DNA of 64,000 nt from Leptospira licerasiae serovar Varillal str. VAR 010 (GCF_000244755.1 NZ_AHOO02000005.1:1426001-1490000); one strand, 5' to 3'; shown: positions 48,412-56,555, counted from the stretch's first letter. The notes: generated from the sequence alone by a model not told the origin. Numbers and translations are program-made.

Positions 48412-49845
48412 TTATATATTTTTTTCAATACCAAGGCTTACGCTTAATACGGAAACGGATTTATTGAATTGGAATTGAGCCAATTGGATCTCTTTATCGG
48501 AAAAGATAGAATGAGAAAGTGCCCAATCCGAAGATCCGCTTCCTCTCATCGATTTTGGAAAGGCATATTCTACGGCCAATTGGATTGCGGAACCGTTTAC
48601 GGAATAATATCCTAACCCTCCCGCCAGATGATGTTCATTTGTGGTTCCAAGCATCGGATTTAATCCCTGGGGGGTCATCGGAGTTTTAGCGTAACTGTAT
48701 CCTGCTCTGAACCTAAATCCATATTTCCATTCGTATTCCGCGCCTAACGCGAAACAATATTGATCTCTCCATCTAAAGTTCATCTGCATTACGTTTGATT
48801 CGAGCCCTATCGGAGTGGTCAATAAAGGTTGGTCCAATATAAATCTATTCGTGCGAAAACTTTGTGACCAAGGAATAAATTTAACATCAAAGTCGAAGAT
48901 CCAAGAATTCTTTCTGTAAGAGATCCCAAAGATATGCCTGTCCGGCCAGACCATGTATCTGGAAACTCTAGACCCATTTTTGACGATTGGATCGTCCGCT
49001 TCTATTTTCATTTGTCCGTCCATATGCAAAACATTCCGGAGCGTATAAGAGTACGCGATCCGAATATTCGAGGAAAGATCATAAGAAAATCCTAATTTTC
49101 CTCCGTAGGAATAAGCTGGATCGCTATTATAGGAGATGCTTCCCGGCAGTTCGACTGTTCTACTTAGATCCAAGTTGGTTTTTTTCATTTCCATGAATGC
49201 GTATGCTAGATCAAGACCTATACCTACCGATAGATTTCCAAATCTATATCCGGCGCCTACGGTCAACTTAGTGAGCATAAATTTGAATTTAAGATCTTCT
49301 TGTATTTTTCTTTCCGTCCCAAAAGGAACATCACCTCCTAACGTTTCATTTAAAGTCTGTTTGCCCGGTGAAACTCTGGTGATATTAGAAAAAGAACCTC
49401 CTCCTCCGCCTTGCGTATACAATGCAAATCCGATCCCAAGTCGATCCGTTACAGGCTGGATATAGCCTACATAAGGAAAAACCGCTCTTGGAGTTTCTGT
49501 GATCGTATTTCGGTAAGAAAGGTTGGGATCTTGGTCTATAAAGGAATCTGAATATTCTATTTTGGCAAAATGGACCGAAGTCCCGAACTCCCATTTCGGA
49601 GTAGTGAGTCTTGCCAAGTGAGATGGATTGGATTCCAGATCCATTACGGACCCTCCGACTGCTTGGAATGCACCTCCCATTCCCGCTTGTCTTGCCCCGA
49701 ATGAAGTGGGCATAATACCCTGGAATCCGTGCACGTAAGAATGAGCCGATGAGAAGAAGAGCAATAGGATCAATAAGAAACGTGCAAGACCATTTTTGGA
49801 TCGGCCCGCTTTCTGTTCCCTTGTGATATTAATTCCGAGATTCAT
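48412..49845 (-). CDS. OmpP1/FadL-family outer membrane protein
   Basis: 477 residues from ATG 49845. Signal ARFLLILLLFFSSAHSYVHG, then the FadL plug head GIMPTSFGARQAGMGGAFQAVG, followed by alternating strands typical of a 14-strand barrel (LGFSYDLSSNIRIAYSYTLR, GFRFRAGYSYAKTPMTPQGL). It takes up long-chain fatty acids or other hydrophobic compounds through the outer membrane. ATG 49860 is also in frame, but the likely -10 (CATAAT, 49852-49857) overlaps that codon, which favours the downstream start. An FNR-type box is centred about 41 bases upstream of the predicted transcript start. Confidence 0.9.
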   Translation of the reverse strand: MNLGINITREQKAGRSKNGLARFLLILLLFFSSAHSYVHGFQGIMPTSFGARQAGMGGAFQAVGGSVMDLESNPSHLARLTTPKWEFGTSVHFAKIEYSDSFIDQDPNLSYRNTITETPRAVFPYVGYIQPVTDRLGIGFALYTQGGGGGSFSNITRVSPGKQTLNETLGGDVPFGTERKIQEDLKFKFMLTKLTVGAGYRFGNLSVGIGLDLAYAFMEMKKTNLDLSRTVELPGSISYNSDPAYSYGGKLGFSYDLSSNIRIAYSYTLRNVLHMDGQMKIEADDPIVKNGSRVSRYMVWPDRHIFGISYRKNSWIFDFDVKFIPWSQSFRTNRFILDQPLLTTPIGLESNVMQMNFRWRDQYCFALGAEYEWKYGFRFRAGYSYAKTPMTPQGLNPMLGTTNEHHLAGGLGYYSVNGSAIQLAVEYAFPKSMRGSGSSDWALSHSIFSDKEIQLAQFQFNKSVSVLSVSLGIEKNI

Positions 49846-49851
49846 TCTCAA

Positions 49852-49892
49852 ATTATGCAAAATGATGTAATAATTGCATTGATCCAGGTCAA
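49852..49892 (-). promoter_or_regulatory. FNR-type box and -10 element upstream of fadL-like gene
   Basis: The box TTGATCCAGGTCAA at 49879-49892 differs from the FNR palindrome at one half-site position (GTCAA for ATCAA). On the minus strand it is followed by CATAAT (49852-49857, 5/6 match to TATAAT), giving a transcript start near 49844-49845. The box centre is 41 bases before that, matching class II FNR promoters. The start codon at 49845 would then be almost leaderless. Confidence 0.6.
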
Positions 49893-49896
49893 TTTT

Positions 49897-50256
49897 TCAG
49901 AATCTGGTGAGGTAAACCATAGGGTTCGGGTATTCCGGATAACGAATGGTGAATCTGGACGAGGTATCCGTCTTTCTTCTGTCTTCTGGAAAACAAATGA
50001 ATTCTATCCGAAAGTCTCGGATCTCCATCTCGGGAGGTTGGATCCCATCTATAAAATCCATCCACTCCCAAGTCGGAACGTTGATAAAAAGAAGTCCCCC
50101 CTCTGGGAATTCGTAACGCGGCTCTTTCTTATATTCTTGCGAATTCCATTCTAGATGGATATAAACCCGCGGATTGTGTTCTTCGAAGTCCATTATTAAT
50201 TCATAATTGATCCGATCTAACGCGGGTTTCAGAGAGGGAAAGGAGATGGTTTTCAT
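49897..50256 (-). CDS. Hypothetical protein coupled to a patatin gene
   Basis: 119 residues, no signal peptide and no membrane helix. Aromatic and acidic residues dominate (IYMDFEEHNPRVY-like, LLFINVPTWEWMDFIDG, IEFICFPEDRR). No family recognised. ATG 50256 overlaps the patatin stop (ATGA), so it is translated with patatin. Ends 52 bases before the FadL start. A helper or modifier of the phospholipase is possible by position only. Confidence 0.6.
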   Translation of the reverse strand: MKTISFPSLKPALDRINYELIMDFEEHNPRVYIHLEWNSQEYKKEPRYEFPEGGLLFINVPTWEWMDFIDGIQPPEMEIRDFRIEFICFPEDRRKTDTSSRFTIRYPEYPNPMVYLTRF

Positions 50257-51143
50257 AACTTTCGTTTTAAGAATTTTGCGGCCTTTCTTCCGATTTCTTT
50301 TCCTAATTCTACTGTTTCTTCCAGCCTAGACTGTTTTGTAGTAATTAGACCTACTGGAAGTTTGGATTCAGGTGCTATCGTATAAATGCGGACTCCTTTA
50401 GGAGGATTGGAAGCGATCTCTCTCGCAGTATTATAATTCGTATGATGTGAAAATTTCATGATCTTGGATAATTTTCGATCCAAAGGGAAAGATAAAAATC
50501 TACTAATAGATGTGAGAGGCGGAGAAGAGTGTTGAATAGGCGAGTTTAATACTACGGTTATATCCTTATACCCGGCTTGGATCAAATCTTGTAAAGGCAA
50601 AGGATTTAGGATCGCTGCATCGGATAGATATTCTCCTTCTACCTTATATTTTCCTTTCGTTGCGATCGGAAGAGACGTTGCGGCTTTTAATAGGTCAAAA
50701 AGATTTTCTTTTGTAGCTTTTCTATACTCAACGGATCTAGATCGGAGGTTACTTACTGCTATCCTTAACTCAGGCAGTCCTTTTTTTCCTAAATTTTCGG
50801 TTAATATCCTATATTTTTTCCGGAACAGATAATCTATTAAATATTTCTGATCTAAGAATGGTTTTCCGAACAGTGGATGGAATATCGAGATCAACTTTTT
50901 ACCTGCTAATTCATATTTCCAGATAGAAAGAGTATGATCTCCTGATACCGGTTCAGGATCGGGCGTGGTCGCGTAATATGCGGCACAGCAAGCTCCTGAG
51001 GATACGGCCAGAACCAGATCGAAATTTTTGGCAGGTAGAATACAATTCAAGGAATGTAAAACTCCTCCGGCAAATGCTCCTTTCATTCCTCCTCCTTCTA
51101 CCAATAGCGCTCGCTTTCTTTTTTTTGCTTTAGGAAGTTCCAT
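50253..51143 (-). CDS. Patatin-like phospholipase with altered motifs
   Basis: 296 residues. Oxyanion loop KRALLVEGGGMKGAFAGGVL, nucleophile block LVLAVSSGACCAAYYATT, and Asp block YLSDAAILNPLPLQDLI. Patatins are Ser-Asp lipid acyl hydrolases. Usually the nucleophile lies in G-x-S-x-G and the Asp in D-G-(G/A); here the first Gly is Ala (A-V-S-S-G) and the Asp is followed by Ala-Ala, as in YjjU-like bacterial members. Both catalytic residues remain, so activity is likely. No signal peptide, so cytoplasmic. Coupled to a 119-residue protein. Confidence 0.88.
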   Translation of the reverse strand: MELPKAKKRKRALLVEGGGMKGAFAGGVLHSLNCILPAKNFDLVLAVSSGACCAAYYATTPDPEPVSGDHTLSIWKYELAGKKLISIFHPLFGKPFLDQKYLIDYLFRKKYRILTENLGKKGLPELRIAVSNLRSRSVEYRKATKENLFDLLKAATSLPIATKGKYKVEGEYLSDAAILNPLPLQDLIQAGYKDITVVLNSPIQHSSPPLTSISRFLSFPLDRKLSKIMKFSHHTNYNTAREIASNPPKGVRIYTIAPESKLPVGLITTKQSRLEETVELGKEIGRKAAKFLKRKL

Positions 51144-51267
51144 GATCTCTCCTTTGAAGGAAATTAAGAATTTTATCCTTAATTTCCGTTTACAATAGAT
51201 AAGAGATCAACTCGGGCAAAAAGGTTGCAAATTCAAGATGACTCCGAGGTTAAGAAATTCATTTCAA

Positions 51268-51295
51268 CGTATTAAACATGATAAATGTTAATACG
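51268..51295. promoter_or_regulatory. Inverted repeat beside the FNR-type box
   Basis: Arms CGTATTAAACAT and ATGTTAATACG (11 pairs with one bulged A) around GATAA. It sits 5 bases upstream of the FNR-type box at 51300, in the place of an upstream activator or repressor site. No T-run, and it is not a terminator of any gene. Confidence 0.5.
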
Positions 51296-51299
51296 CACA

Positions 51300-51341
51300 T
51301 TGATTTCAATCAATTGCGTTAGAAAGATTTTCAGTTAAAAT
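51300..51341 (+). promoter_or_regulatory. FNR-type promoter of the FAD dehydrogenase operon
   Basis: Perfect box TTGATTTCAATCAA (51300-51313) and a -10 TAAAAT at 51336-51341 (5/6 match). The distance puts the start point near 51348, with the box centre at -41.5, the textbook class II FNR layout. Transcript start and start codon (GTG 51348, ATG 51354) then almost coincide; a TTG at 51384 after a long purine run would be an alternative. Confidence 0.75.
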
Positions 51342-51353
51342 TTTATCGTGAAA

Positions 51354-52982
51354 ATGGAAGAGAAGAAGAAAGAAAAAATATCCTTGTCCACTGAAGTTTT
51401 AGTGATCGGAGGAGGGCTTGCCGGGATCGTTATCGCTTTGGATCTCTTAGATTCCGGAAAGAGAGTGATCTTGGTCGATCGTGATTCTGAGGATCGTTTA
51501 GGAGGTCTTGCTAGACTTTCTTTCGGTGGTATCTTTATGGTAGATACTCCGATCCAGAGGTGGAACGGTATAGAGGACAATGTCTCCTTGGCCCTTTCCG
51601 ATTGGCATTCCACTGCGGAATTTTCGAAAGAGGACCATCTTCCTAAGCTTTGGGCGAAAGAATACGTTAACCGATCTTTAGAGGATATATTTTATTATCT
51701 AAAAGGGAAATCCGTGGGCTTCTTCCCGGTTGTCCACTGGGTAGAAAGAGGATTGTTCAAACCTGGGAATAGTGTTCCCAGATTCCATATGGTTTGGGGA
51801 ACAGGAGACGGTCTGATCTCCGCATTAAAGAAAAACTTATACTCCCATAAAAACTTAAATCGACTTCGTTTTATATTCGGGACCAGGGCAACGGAACTGA
51901 TCCGTTCCGGAAAGAGAGTCCAAGGTTGTATTGCGGAATCTGAAATAGATGGCAAAACATACGAGATCTTCGCCGAACACACCGTGCTTGCTAGCGGTGG
52001 GATTGCGGGAGATATGAAGAAGATCAGGAAACATTGGCCTAAATCTCTTGGCAAACCTCCCGAGATCATTCTGAACGGTTCACATAAATATGCGATCGGA
52101 GATCTACATACCGCTTCCGCTAAAGTAGGGGCGAACCTGACTCATCTTGATAAGATGTGGAATTATGCTGCAGGTGTTCATCATCCCGATCCGAAATGGG
52201 AGGGAGAAGGTTTAAGCTTGGTTCCTCCTAAGTCTGCTCTTTGGTTGAATTCAAAAGGAGAAAGGATCGGACCCATCCCATTAGTTACCGGTTTTGATAC
52301 GCGCTATCTTGTAGAAAGGATCTGCGCACAAGAAGAGAAGTTTTCTTGGCAGATCATGAACTGGAAGATCGCGGTAAAAGAACTTGCAGTTTCCGGTTCC
52401 GAATTCAACGACTCGATCCGAAATAAGGACTTCTTCGGATTTCTAAAAACTGTTTTTTTCGGGAACGAATCGTTTTTGAAAAAGATCAGCTCGGAATGTC
52501 CCGATTTCGTGGTGGCGGATTCCATTTCCGAGCTCGCGGAAGGGATGAACGAATTGAACGAAGATTGTTCCATCGACGCGGATAAATTGGAAAAAACGAT
52601 CCTAGAATATGACGGAATGATCGAAAGAGGAGAATCGTTCCATAACGACGATCAACTCAGGAGGATCACACAACTTCGTAATTATCGAGGAGATCGCGCT
52701 CGAACCTGTAAATACCAAAAGATCCTGGATCGAAAAGCGATGCCTTTGATCGCCATACGTGAATTTATACTCACTCGAAAATCTATGGGAGGGATCCAGA
52801 CGGATCTAAGATCCAGAGTTTTGGACTCCAGAGGAAATCCTATAGAGGGTCTGTATGCGGTGGGAGAGGCCGCAGGTTTCGGTGGAGGAGGTATCCACGG
52901 AAAAGGAGCTTTAGAAGGTACCTTCTTAGGAAGTTGTATACTTACCTCTCGAATTGCCGCACGTTCCATTATAAAACCTTAA
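51354..52982 (+). CDS. FAD-dependent dehydrogenase, fumarate reductase/3-ketosteroid dehydrogenase-like
   Basis: About 542 residues. Rossmann FAD motif EVLVIGGGLAGIVIALDLLD at residues about 14-33, the FAD ribityl segment DRLGGLARLSFGG, and the C-terminal AVGEAAGFGGGGIHGKGALE that completes the fold. This is the FAD_binding_2 group, containing fumarate reductases and 3-ketosteroid-1-dehydrogenases; substrate is not clear. No Tat or Sec signal, so cytoplasmic. The ATG 51354 is the first clear start; TTG 51384 is also possible. It is first of three genes under an FNR-type promoter. Seventeen bases before the ThDP enzyme. Confidence 0.85.
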   Translation: MEEKKKEKISLSTEVLVIGGGLAGIVIALDLLDSGKRVILVDRDSEDRLGGLARLSFGGIFMVDTPIQRWNGIEDNVSLALSDWHSTAEFSKEDHLPKLWAKEYVNRSLEDIFYYLKGKSVGFFPVVHWVERGLFKPGNSVPRFHMVWGTGDGLISALKKNLYSHKNLNRLRFIFGTRATELIRSGKRVQGCIAESEIDGKTYEIFAEHTVLASGGIAGDMKKIRKHWPKSLGKPPEIILNGSHKYAIGDLHTASAKVGANLTHLDKMWNYAAGVHHPDPKWEGEGLSLVPPKSALWLNSKGERIGPIPLVTGFDTRYLVERICAQEEKFSWQIMNWKIAVKELAVSGSEFNDSIRNKDFFGFLKTVFFGNESFLKKISSECPDFVVADSISELAEGMNELNEDCSIDADKLEKTILEYDGMIERGESFHNDDQLRRITQLRNYRGDRARTCKYQKILDRKAMPLIAIREFILTRKSMGGIQTDLRSRVLDSRGNPIEGLYAVGEAAGFGGGGIHGKGALEGTFLGSCILTSRIAARSIIKP

Positions 52983-52998
52983 ATAACAGGGAATCATT

Positions 52999-54732
52999 AT
53001 GAAGAAGACCGGAGCAGAATTGATCGTATACGCCTTGGAACAGATCGGAGTGAAATTCACTTTCGGAATACCTGGCGTTCATAATACGGAGTTGTATGAC
53101 GAATTAAACATATCCAAGAGTATTACTCCCTATCTGGTAACCCACGAATGTGGGGCTGCGTTTATGGCGGACGCAATTAGTAGAACTTCGGAGTCTATAG
53201 GCACCCTGGTCATCGTTCCCGCAGCCGGCGCAACACACGCGTTAAGCGGAATAGGGGAGGCTTATTTGGATGGGATCCCAATGCTGATCATTTCGGGAGG
53301 AGTTAGAACGGATACCGGAAGAAAATTCCAATTACACCAAATCGACCAGTCGGGTTTCTTGAAAGGAATTACAAAAAAATTCTTCCGTGTAGAAACGCAT
53401 GAAGAGATCATCCCGATCATATTCGAGGCTTACGAGGTCGCAACCGAGGACGAAGCCGGACCGGTCTTTATAGAAATACCGGTAAACATACAATTGTTTT
53501 CCGGAAATGTATCGTATATCCCTAAGTTCACTCCGGAAAGGAATGTATGGAAGATAGATGAGGCAGCATTAGATGGAGCATGTGATCTTTTGAAGAATTC
53601 TAGACATCCTGGGATCTTTGTCGGTTGGGGAGCGAGAGAAGCCACGAAAGAATTGATCGAACTCGCCGAATTGATCGGCTCTCCTGTTGCGACAACCTTG
53701 CAAGGATTAAGCGTATTTCCGGCGGATCATCCGCTGCATACTGGGATGGGATTTGGCGCTTATTCGGTTCCGGCCGGAGAAGCTGCATTCGAAAATTGTG
53801 ATTGTTTATTGGCAATCGGAACAAGATTCTCCGAAATCCCTACCGGAAGTTTTAGCATGAAAGTGCCTGAAAATCTGATCCATATAGACGTAAATCCGGA
53901 CGTATTCTCCAAAAACTACCCTGCTAAATTCGAGTTAGAAGGAGACGCCAAACATATATTAGGCGCCATTCTGGAAAAATTAAAGAAGGACGGAATCCAG
54001 CAAAAAGGATCAGATAAATTGAAGGAATTGATCCTGAAGAAAAAAAGGGAATATACCGAAGAATGGGAAAAACATTCCATCCCGGACAAAGTCAATCCTT
54101 CCGTTTTTTTTAGAGAGTTACGTAAACAAATGAAAGAAGAAGACATTCTCGTAGTAGATGACGGGAATCATACTTTCTTGGCTGCCGAATTATTTCCATC
54201 TGTTCGTTCAAAAACATTTATCTCTCCAAGTGATTTCAATTCCATGGGGTATTGTGTGCCTGCTTCTATTGGGGCTAAGATTGCTAATCCGGATCGGAAT
54301 GTAGTAGGGATTGTGGGTGACGGAGCCTTTTTGATGACCGGACTAGAGCTACTCACCGCGACTACAAATTCGGTCGGAGTGATCATTTGTGTGTTCTATG
54401 ACGGAGAGCTGAGCCAAATTTCGCAAGGGCAACAGATACCATATTCCCGTAAAACATGCACCATTCTTGGAGAATTACATTTAAAGGGGATCGCCAGAGG
54501 AACTGGTGCGGCGTATCTATCTCTTGAATCGAATGAAAGTATAGAATCTGTGCTGCAACAAGCATTCCGAATTTCAGCGGAAGGTAGACCTGTCATTGTG
54601 GATATAAAAATAGATTATTCTAAAAGGACTAGATTTACTAAGGGAGTGGTTCAAGCCAATCTGGGAAGATTTCCTTTAGGGGAGAAATTCAGATTTATCG
54701 GCCGTGCTCTTTGGAGAAAATTGACGGGCTGA
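52999..54732 (+). CDS. Thiamine-diphosphate-dependent enzyme, acetolactate synthase-like
   Basis: 577 residues of the three-domain ThDP superfamily. Conserved Glu in YLVTHECGAAFMADAIS (about residue 51), Pyr domain to about 170, central domain with FVGWGAREATKELIELAEL, and the ThDP pyrophosphate motif VGIVGDGAFLMTGLELLTAT (about 435-455) with D-x-x-(N/S) end. It lacks a clear FAD-site like acetolactate synthase, so it could be a decarboxylase, an acyl transferase or a carboligase. The product cannot be told. It follows the FAD dehydrogenase closely and so shares its FNR-type promoter. There is no IlvN-type regulatory gene beside it. Confidence 0.85.
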   Translation: MKKTGAELIVYALEQIGVKFTFGIPGVHNTELYDELNISKSITPYLVTHECGAAFMADAISRTSESIGTLVIVPAAGATHALSGIGEAYLDGIPMLIISGGVRTDTGRKFQLHQIDQSGFLKGITKKFFRVETHEEIIPIIFEAYEVATEDEAGPVFIEIPVNIQLFSGNVSYIPKFTPERNVWKIDEAALDGACDLLKNSRHPGIFVGWGAREATKELIELAELIGSPVATTLQGLSVFPADHPLHTGMGFGAYSVPAGEAAFENCDCLLAIGTRFSEIPTGSFSMKVPENLIHIDVNPDVFSKNYPAKFELEGDAKHILGAILEKLKKDGIQQKGSDKLKELILKKKREYTEEWEKHSIPDKVNPSVFFRELRKQMKEEDILVVDDGNHTFLAAELFPSVRSKTFISPSDFNSMGYCVPASIGAKIANPDRNVVGIVGDGAFLMTGLELLTATTNSVGVIICVFYDGELSQISQGQQIPYSRKTCTILGELHLKGIARGTGAAYLSLESNESIESVLQQAFRISAEGRPVIVDIKIDYSKRTRFTKGVVQANLGRFPLGEKFRFIGRALWRKLTG

Positions 54733-54743
54733 GCTTTCTCTCC

Positions 54744-55235
54744 ATGTATTTTATAGCTTTATTATTCCACTTTTTCGCAGCTGCCTTTTGGGTGGGTGGA
54801 ATGCTTTTTTTTGTGCTGATCTTTCGTCCGGTATATAAGGATAAAGAGCTATCGGACGTCAAAACCCTGTTATTGCTCAAGATAGCGTTACAATTTAGGA
54901 AAATATCATATTATGTATTTATGATATTGTTTTGTTCCGGGATCAGCATTGCATATCTAAAGGGATATTTCGAGGCATATTCCCAAATGGCCTATTGGGT
55001 ATCTCCTCACGGAAGTATCTTTCTTATTAAAATGGGCTTGTTCCTTCTTTTGCTTCTTAGTTCGGTTCTTCATGATTTTTTGATCGGCCCGACAGCGTTT
55101 AAGGACATGCAGAATGGGATTCGATCTGATAGTCGTAGTCGAAAATATGCGTCCATTTTCGGCAGGATCAATCTTCTGATCTCTTTATTGATCGCAGTGT
55201 TAGGGCTTGCGTATTCTAGGGGATTTACGTTTTAA
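54744..55235 (+). CDS. Four-helix membrane protein, CopD/DUF4149-like
   Basis: 163 residues from ATG 54744 (TTG 54711 would overlap the previous gene and add 11). Helices: about 1-26 (LLFHFFAAAFWVGGMLFFVL), 57-75, 91-112 and 138-157. The H-x3-A-x2-W-V-G-G and HDFLIGP His are shared with CopD-type copper/haem-binding membrane proteins. Likely inner membrane. It may couple to the ThDP enzyme gene, whose stop is 11 bases upstream. Function is inferred only from fold likeness. No ribosome binding site is clear. Confidence 0.65.
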   Translation: MYFIALLFHFFAAAFWVGGMLFFVLIFRPVYKDKELSDVKTLLLLKIALQFRKISYYVFMILFCSGISIAYLKGYFEAYSQMAYWVSPHGSIFLIKMGLFLLLLLSSVLHDFLIGPTAFKDMQNGIRSDSRSRKYASIFGRINLLISLLIAVLGLAYSRGFTF

Positions 55236-55258
55236 AGGAACTTCTGCCCAAATAAGTA

Positions 55259-55882
55259 TTAGAAAAATTTCTTTAATTCTTCTTTTTTTAAGACCTCTAT
55301 CAACCCTCTTTCAGGGTTTATGATACCCTGGTCCTTAAGTTGTTTTAGCGCTCTGGAAAAAGTTTCAGGTCTCAATGCAAGCATAGAAGCGATCTGAGAA
55401 TGAGCAAGTGTCGCTTGGCCTTCCGGGAGGTAATACAGGAAGTGGGCAACCCTTTGTAAAGAATCCATAGTCATCCCACGATTGATCGAAAGATTTAATG
55501 CTTGGATCTTGCTAAATAAGGATTGGATCAAAAGATGATTTAAAGGGATGTCCGTTTTTATCCTTTCACGAAGTTCTTTAAACGGAAGCGAAAGTACTGC
55601 TCCATCAGTCACGAATCTACCAGACGCAGGGAATGGGATCCCGTTAATAAGCGCGAGTTCTGCGATCATCGAAACAGGCGAGAAAAAGTTCAAAGTGACT
55701 TCGTTGGAGCCGGAATCATATTTGAATATCTGAAGCTTGCCTTCGATGAGAAGATGCAATGAATCCGTCTCATCGCCTTGATGAAACAGGAATTCGTCCT
55801 TTTTAAGGTTCCGTTTTCTTCCTTCGGAAAAGATGGATAACATCTCTTCTTTAGATATTTCATCGAAGATCATCAATCCCAT
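55259..55882 (-). CDS. Crp/Fnr-family regulator, DNR-like (no cysteines)
   Basis: 207 residues. Cyclic-nucleotide-like sensor domain at residues about 5-120 (EFLFHQGDETDSLHLLIEGKL) and a dimer helix, then the helix-turn-helix AHSQIASMLALRPETFSRALKQLKDQG (about 160-185). The recognition helix has E-T-F-S-R, the same E-x-x-S-R as E. coli FNR, which reads TTGA half sites. There is no Cys anywhere, so no oxygen-sensitive iron-sulfur cluster; haem/NO sensing as in DNR or NnrR is the natural guess. It is divergent from the nos cluster, and four TTGA-type palindromes lie within 10 kb. Confidence 0.92.
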   Translation of the reverse strand: MGLMIFDEISKEEMLSIFSEGRKRNLKKDEFLFHQGDETDSLHLLIEGKLQIFKYDSGSNEVTLNFFSPVSMIAELALINGIPFPASGRFVTDGAVLSLPFKELRERIKTDIPLNHLLIQSLFSKIQALNLSINRGMTMDSLQRVAHFLYYLPEGQATLAHSQIASMLALRPETFSRALKQLKDQGIINPERGLIEVLKKEELKKFF

Positions 55883-55957
55883 ATCTTACTCATTATCATT
55901 CGATCTTATTATATAAGTTTTGACGACTTGAAAACCTATAACTCGATCCTATGGCCC

Positions 55958-55973
55958 GATGACAATTATCATC
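55958..55973. promoter_or_regulatory. Palindrome GATGACAATTATCATC in the fnr-nos gap
   Basis: GATGA/TCATC arms around AATT, symmetric in 14 of 16 positions (one mismatched pair). It resembles Fur-type boxes (GATAATGATAATC) in its alternation, so a metal-responsive or Crp-family site is possible. It sits between the divergent regulator and cytochrome genes, 34 bases left of the FNR-type box at 55992. Confidence 0.4.
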
Positions 55974-55991
55974 CATGGCTTTTTATACGGA

Positions 55992-56005
55992 TTGACCCTG
56001 GTCAA
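55992..56005. promoter_or_regulatory. FNR-type box TTGACCCTGGTCAA upstream of the nos cluster
   Basis: Perfect palindrome TTGAC-N4-GTCAA. Its outer TTGA/TCAA match the recognised FNR half sites. It lies 92 bases before the cytochrome c start and 110 bases before the regulator start on the other side, so it could serve both. A class II start site would fall near 56040, but the -10 there (TTAGAT) is only 3/6. Confidence 0.65.
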
Positions 56006-56096
56006 GGAGCTTCTTTCCCGAACGTAGTTAGATGAATGAAAGTCCGGTTGCTGGATCTGATCTCAGAAATCTAAAGAGCCGGACGCTCGGGTGTTT

Positions 56097-56543
56097 ATGA
56101 AGATAATCAAGAATATCATAAAATTCGGTAAGATCACTCCGGTACTGTTAGGTTTAATCGCTTTCTCTTATTGTGGGAAAGAAAAACCGGCAGAGGCCGA
56201 GAGTTCTGTCGGTAGTAAAGGGATCGGGCCTGTCACTTCTGTTACGTTAGGCACATTGGATGAAGGGATGGCCCAAAAGGGAAAACAGAACTTCGAAGCA
56301 AAATGTAGCGCCTGTCATAAATTCGAAGAGAAGGTCGTAGGACCTGCATTAAAGGGAGTTACGGAGAGGAGAACTCCGGAGTGGATCATGAATATGATCC
56401 TGAATCCTATGGAAATGACACAGAAGGATCCGATCGCTCAAGAACTTCTCGCAGAACATCTGACTCAGATGACGTTCCAAAACGTACAAGAATCCGAGGC
56501 CAGAGAGATCCTGGAATATCTAAGAAAAATGGATAAGAAATAA
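56097..56543 (+). CDS. Lipoprotein c-type cytochrome of the nos cluster
   Basis: 148 residues from ATG 56097 (GTG at 56091 adds two). Lipobox LIAFSYC then a short linker and one haem site CSACHKF (C-x-x-C-H, residues about 74-78), with axial Met in HLTQMTFQNV. It should be tethered to a membrane and deliver electrons to NosZ, similar to NosC-type cytochromes in clade II clusters. Its 5' leader holds arms GTCCGG (56042) and CCGGAC (56079) that can pair. NosZ starts 12 bases downstream with an AGGGAGG site. Confidence 0.92.
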   Translation: MKIIKNIIKFGKITPVLLGLIAFSYCGKEKPAEAESSVGSKGIGPVTSVTLGTLDEGMAQKGKQNFEAKCSACHKFEEKVVGPALKGVTERRTPEWIMNMILNPMEMTQKDPIAQELLAEHLTQMTFQNVQESEAREILEYLRKMDKK

Positions 56544-56555
56544 GGGAGGAAGAAT

